NCBI RefSeq assembly: GCF_963675165.1
Contig: NC_087378.1
Location: 3,231,310-3,295,309, forward strand
Reading direction: 5' to 3'
Source: Halichondria panicea
Taxonomy: Eukaryota; Porifera; Demospongiae; Suberitida; Halichondriidae
DNA: 64,000 nucleotides
Below are positions 35,501 to 41,500 of this stretch, piece after piece (the stretch's first letter is position 1; each line of letters begins with the position of its first letter). The position numbers and the translations under genes are program-made. Under the pieces are notes generated by a model. The model made no database searches. It saw only the letters and a list, made by a program, of their open reading frames with translations, and was not told where the DNA came from.

Positions 35501-38500
35501 TATAGCCACACCTGTTTCAATTAAATGGTGCATGCTAGCCAGCTAGCTAGCTAGCTTAGTTACACTGAAGAATCAAAGTTACTAGTATAGTATAGAGCTA
35601 GCTCTTGGACATGCTGTTTGTCTGCCACTAATCTATACCTGTAATTCCCAGGCTCAGTGAAGACAGTCATCAGAGAAGGTGGGGCTCTTAGTGTGGTTTT
35701 TGCAGAGGAAGGGGGGGCTCCAGCCCCCAAAGCCCTGCCCCTCCCTACCCCCCTGTCTAGCTATGATTTTCAAGCCAGTTGAGTCTTTCCTATACTCCTT
35801 CTCATCTGTTGAGCATGAAAAAAAAGCTGCAGTGAAGATGAAACAAGCACTGTGGAGCCATATCTGTATGAGCCAGAAAGCCTTCCAATGCTCCATACAT
35901 AGGCGATTATTTAAAATGGGCGTTTATTGGATGAAGACAGAGCTTTTACCATGGGCGTAAATACGGTATGCAGCTGCAGTTTGCTAGCTAGCTAGCTCCG
36001 AAGTATAGTGTACCTACAATGTTAGATCATGTGCATTCAGTATTTATGTGTTAGTGTCCCAAAGCCCGAGAGATGAGGGGCACTTTTTGTTATTAATTTT
36101 GTGCAGTAAATAAATCAGTTTTGACTGGTTGCATGCCTATAGTGATTATAGCTTATAACTATGCCCAGTTGGGTATAATTACTCTATGTATATACAGTAG
36201 ACTCTCGTTAATCTGGTCACCCTTGGGACAGTGCAGCTTGGCCGGAATAGCGAGGTGGCTGTATTTCAGGAAATAGCCGTGGCTTACTCGAATCTAATGA
36301 CTAATTTTGCAGTTCTTGTCTCGAGGATAATAAATCATTCTGCTCTCTATTTAACAATTTTATCTGCCAAACCACACCCAAAACGTCATATCCGGCTGTA
36401 ATAAACGTATGAAACCTACTTTGGGGCAGCTATGGCACTGGCCATGCACCCATGCAGTATACGAAATAGCGAGTGGGCCGTACTTCAGAGAGCCCGAATA
36501 GTGAGAGTCTATACTGTATTATAATAATTATAGCATCATGGGTTAGGGTTAGGCCGCATGCTTTCATTCTTGTTTATGTTCACTTATTCCATTTTACTCT
36601 TGCATGGGTTAATGATATAGTCCTTTCTACGTACATGCTGAGTCTCTTAGCTCTGTACACAAGTATACTGCATGCATGTCTATCTTCATACCACCACACA
36701 CTGATCAGTGCATGGGTGCCTTGGTAATATTCCAGGAATACGTTGCCCTCCCATACATTATATTCTGATAATAATTATTCCATCATATACCATTCAATTA
36801 GTAATGACGTTGTGAGGCTGACCTACGGCTGTCTCCCTTGCTTGTTTCTATGCTTTTTGGTGCATTGCATATAATTGTAAGACTGTTATACCTGTTTATC
36901 GTTTCCTCCCACAGGTCAAATCCTGAAATTTACCTCAATGGAGGATATGCTGATGATGGTATTGGAAACTCTAATGATACAACATCTGTACATATTTTTG
37001 TTCGAGAAGCATTTTCTGGAGCAATGTTACTTGAAGAGCATCAGGTAAATACGTAGGAAATGTTAGGTGTTGCTAGGTTTTTAGCGAACATAATGATCTC
37101 TGGGTCTGGACAGCACTTTAATTGGGATCCATTCTTGTAGATGAACAGTTGAGCCTCAATTATAGTTCGGACAAAATAATAATTTTAATGGTAATCATAA
37201 CAAACATGCACCTAGTGTCGACATGTTTGAATCTTTTGTGTTGCTGACTGTCCACTGAGCATAATTATGTGTCGTAGTACATTAGTAAGAGCTCTGGACA
37301 TCGTTTGTGAAGTGGGGACACCAGCTAGGTGTTTGAGGCTCAACTGTAGTAATAGGCACGAGGGTTGAGTGCAATATGTGCCATACATCGATCTCGAGTG
37401 CCGAGCAGACTGCACGTGTTCATTAGGCATAACAACAAAATAACAGAGACAACCCTAATAGACCATAGATAGAGTAGAGATGGATTGGAAACGAGATGGA
37501 TTGGAAACGGAAGTGATTCACATGATGTTTTACAATGAAGTCTACGTAGTGGCTCTGGACAATCCATGTATCTCTTCATAACTCCCGCAAAAGCCCGGGA
37601 AACTTATTGTGTCCAATGCATATACATGTATCTCAGAGCTACCCCCATTACTGAATCACATGCCCCCTGATAGTAGGTATCAATTGGAAACAAAGAAAAT
37701 ATAATCTCGATTGCATGTCGTGAAGTATAGCTAGAGGTACACAGAGCGCTTTTTCATGCATGCTTGTGTTCCTAGTACCTATGATATAGCTAAGGCTGTG
37801 TAACTAAATAGTGTCCTGTGTTCCAAATAACCTCAAGTATGAGATGAAAGTTGATGTTTAGCAGCAGAACTGCTCGTGGACTTCTTACAGACAGCAAACA
37901 ATTCTCATGAATTATTCATGTTTAGCCCTCGTGTTAAAAAGTAAGCCTCGATTAAACCGCGGAGATACACAGATGGTACTTCCGTTTCCAATCCCTCTCT
38001 ACTCTATCTATGCCTAGACATAGCTCCGGAGAGATCTCTTCTCTCTTCTAGATGCAAAGTGCATATACTGTCAAGATCTTGCGATTAATGGTGAAACTCG
38101 AAAAGTGTCACTGCGCACGCTTGTTAATTATTAGAGCCCTATACCCTTGCACATGTCAGAGGAGCCTGAATTTAGCTAATGCATGAAGGTCATCATGCAG
38201 AGGAGGAATGCCAGGGTGAAAAGGTCACTAATTAAAACACCACGTGGCCCTGTGTTTTACATGTCCTTGCGCCCCTGAGTTTATACATGTACACTGCCAC
38301 TAGCTTGATCCTCCTTATAATCACAACAGAAATCGGTTGAGCTATCGCGCCCCAGAGGAACCATCTTGACAGAAGAGATCCAGGATTTAATTACAACCTT
38401 TGACCTTTTATTACATTCTGAAACCACAAGATATGGAAAATTAGCCTTCCGTGGCAAGGATATAAATTTTGATGTACTGGCTTGCTGCACTGGATAGATC

Positions 38501-41500
38501 AAGGTATAGTAGTAAGCTTCCCAAGCAAGCAAATAAAGAACAGAAGCGCTAAGCTGTTATATATGCAGCAAAAGCTCACAAGAACCCAGAACAGTGATCC
38601 TATTGACCCTGCATGCATGGCGTTCCTCCTCTGGAAGGTCACTACAGTGGAACCTCTTATAACGGACTCTCTAAATAGCAGATCCCTCTGTTATAGCGAC
38701 AGCATGCCTTGTACCAACTGCTTTTACTATCTAACTAGTGTACTTGTAACCCCGAATAGCAGTCACTCTATACTCCGAACGACGGACAACAGCCTTACTG
38801 ATCTACAAGAATGCTATCCCCTACCTGCTCCTCCATGCATTCTTTCTATCAAGGATAAATGCATAGCTATAATATCGATAATTTGGACCCTATGCCAGTT
38901 GTTAGCGATGTGTTCAGTGTTGCTGCTTGAAAAAGAACTCAGTAGACAGTTTTGCAGTTACAGTGTGGAAACATTGTTGGTCATGCTGCTCCTAGTTTAT
39001 TCTAAAAAATAAATAACATTTCTAATTAGCAAGAGGACTACTGTGACTCGACTATTACTCGACTATAATAGAAGTATAATTATTTATGTGCATGCACAGT
39101 TCGGATTCAGTCTGCCATTCAGTCTCACTCACTGTCATGTGATGATAGTCCACTTGCATTTTCCATAATAAATATCATGTGTGGTATTATAGTTCATCTA
39201 ATCTGCTCCCAAAGACCATGGCTACATATAAATTATATTGGATTTCTTCAAGCTAGTATCTGCAAGCTGGGTCAAATTTCAGTTTCCTCAGAAGCAGAGA
39301 TAAATACAAGTCAGTGCTCTTGTGCTAGCCGAGCTCGATACCATGAGCAGCTTGTTCTCGAGGTCAAATCACAGCTGCATGACCTGGACAATTTTAAACC
39401 TGCATGCATGAAATCAGTGCTGAACAGTTCCCTAGTAGCTGCATCGTAGATGTACTTGTATTTCTCCATTATGTTATTTCATTATGTTGCATGCAATAGT
39501 GACTATGGCATAATACACAGCAATAATTGAATTTTACGTACATAATGAAGGCTGTGTGTACTATAATTATAGCTAAGTACCGTGCTGTGTCCCAAAACAA
39601 ATAGTTATGAGATGAAAGTTGGTTTTTAGGACTGTTGTATAGTTGAGTCTCTAATACGTTTTCCACTGAATGTGCACAACTCAAATTTATTAAACGCACA
39701 TGTATACGTCATTGACATACAGAGAGTATAGAGAGGCCAGGCTACAAGTTTCTTGTTTCGTTTGCGTAGCTAGCCCGTATGTAGCAATTACTTTTTCACC
39801 AAATTTTCTAGTTATACCTTAAGGTGACATTTTCGTGGGTTTTAATTTCTGCGAATTATAGTAAAAAAAAAAACGTTTGTACTCACAGATAATTTGAACA
39901 CTCATTAAAACTACTTGCGAGTAATCAGAAACAACGCTATGAATAATTTCACAACTTGAGCAGAATGATACCAAAATGACTATACCTGTGAAAATAATTA
40001 TGTCACCTTAAGGTATTCATTTAAATGTATGTCTGCTTGTGTTTTTGTAGGGAGCAGTTACGTACCAGCTTCCTTATGGTGCAGTGAGCTGGTCATCACT
40101 ATTTCGACTTCTCGAACAGAATAAAGAAAGGCTTCACATCATGGACTATGCCGTCAGTCAGACTACACTTGAGCAGGTACAAACTACATGTAGATAGAGA
40201 TAGATTTCGCATCTTAGCTATAATTATAATAGCTATCGTATAATGAAAGCACCGCGGGTGCTGATGCGTCGGTGCATAGAGATGCCAAAGCTACACATAA
40301 CTGTACATACCGTACTTAACCGTCGAACCGCCCACCCCCTACTTTTGCCTGAAAGTCCTGTAGAGGCCTATTTGCAATCGTAGAAGCGCCCACTAGTGCA
40401 CATGCGTATAATCGGGTAAAGGTCAACAGGATGCACGATTTTTATTTGAGAGCTAGCTAAAGAGCTAGAGATATATCTATATCTAGAGTGCTTGCTCAGA
40501 AACAATGACTTTAGCTAGATCTATATAGTTGTACAAGTTTGTTGGATCAAGCGTTCAAGATGACACTGTTTCCCTCTGAACACCAGAACACATGGTACTT
40601 CTAGCCCTTTCCTCTTGACAGTTGTGGCAGAGTGTCTTCTTTCTCATTATTCCTGGAGGCTGTACATCGATCATCCAGCCCATGGACAAATGTATAAACA
40701 AGACCTACATGAGATAATAATGGGAGGAGTGGATCAAGCAGGACAGACCCGTACCCACCATCTTGACTGGGTGTCAAGAGCCTGGGTATCCAGTGATCAC
40801 AGTGCATTTCTTTTTAGTCTGGATTGGCTAATCCTCTGGATGAAACAGAGGATAATAAAGTTTCAGATGACATCCCTGACATCTGAGGAAGACCAAGTAA
40901 ACCAGGACCCCTCAGACTCAGATGTAGATAGCATGGGGGATCCCTTCAGAGATGAAGACTCTGAAGATCAAGATGAGGAAGACTGAGCTCACAAATTATT
41001 ATGCTATTGCTTTTTATCTTGCATACATGTATCCTGTATGTGTAGTTGATTTACTGACAGTGTTAATTGAGTTTGGTGGGCGTTAATTGAGTTAGGTGGG
41101 CGCTTACACGGTTCAGTAGCCACATAATCAAATATCCGCCCACCCCTTGTTTAGCTTAAATGTAGCTATCAAAACATATGGGCGGGGTTAAGTACGGTAA
41201 TACACACATTACATTTTGCTGCATGCAAACTCAAAGATTGGGTAATGATACCATAATTATAACTGTTGTTAAAAGCGATCGATGCCACAATTAATGGCTG
41301 CATCAGCAGCAGAACCTTGCAGCTCTCTTCTGACTTCTTGCAGCTACCAATAGCTAGCGTTCTAGTGCAGAGCTAACTATACTAAGTAGAGTAGCAACAC
41401 CTGGTAAACAAGTTTTGCTACAAGTGCACCAACTTATACACAAATGCCCCGAAGTGATTCACGTGATGTTTTACAATGAAGTCTACGTAGTGGCTCTGGA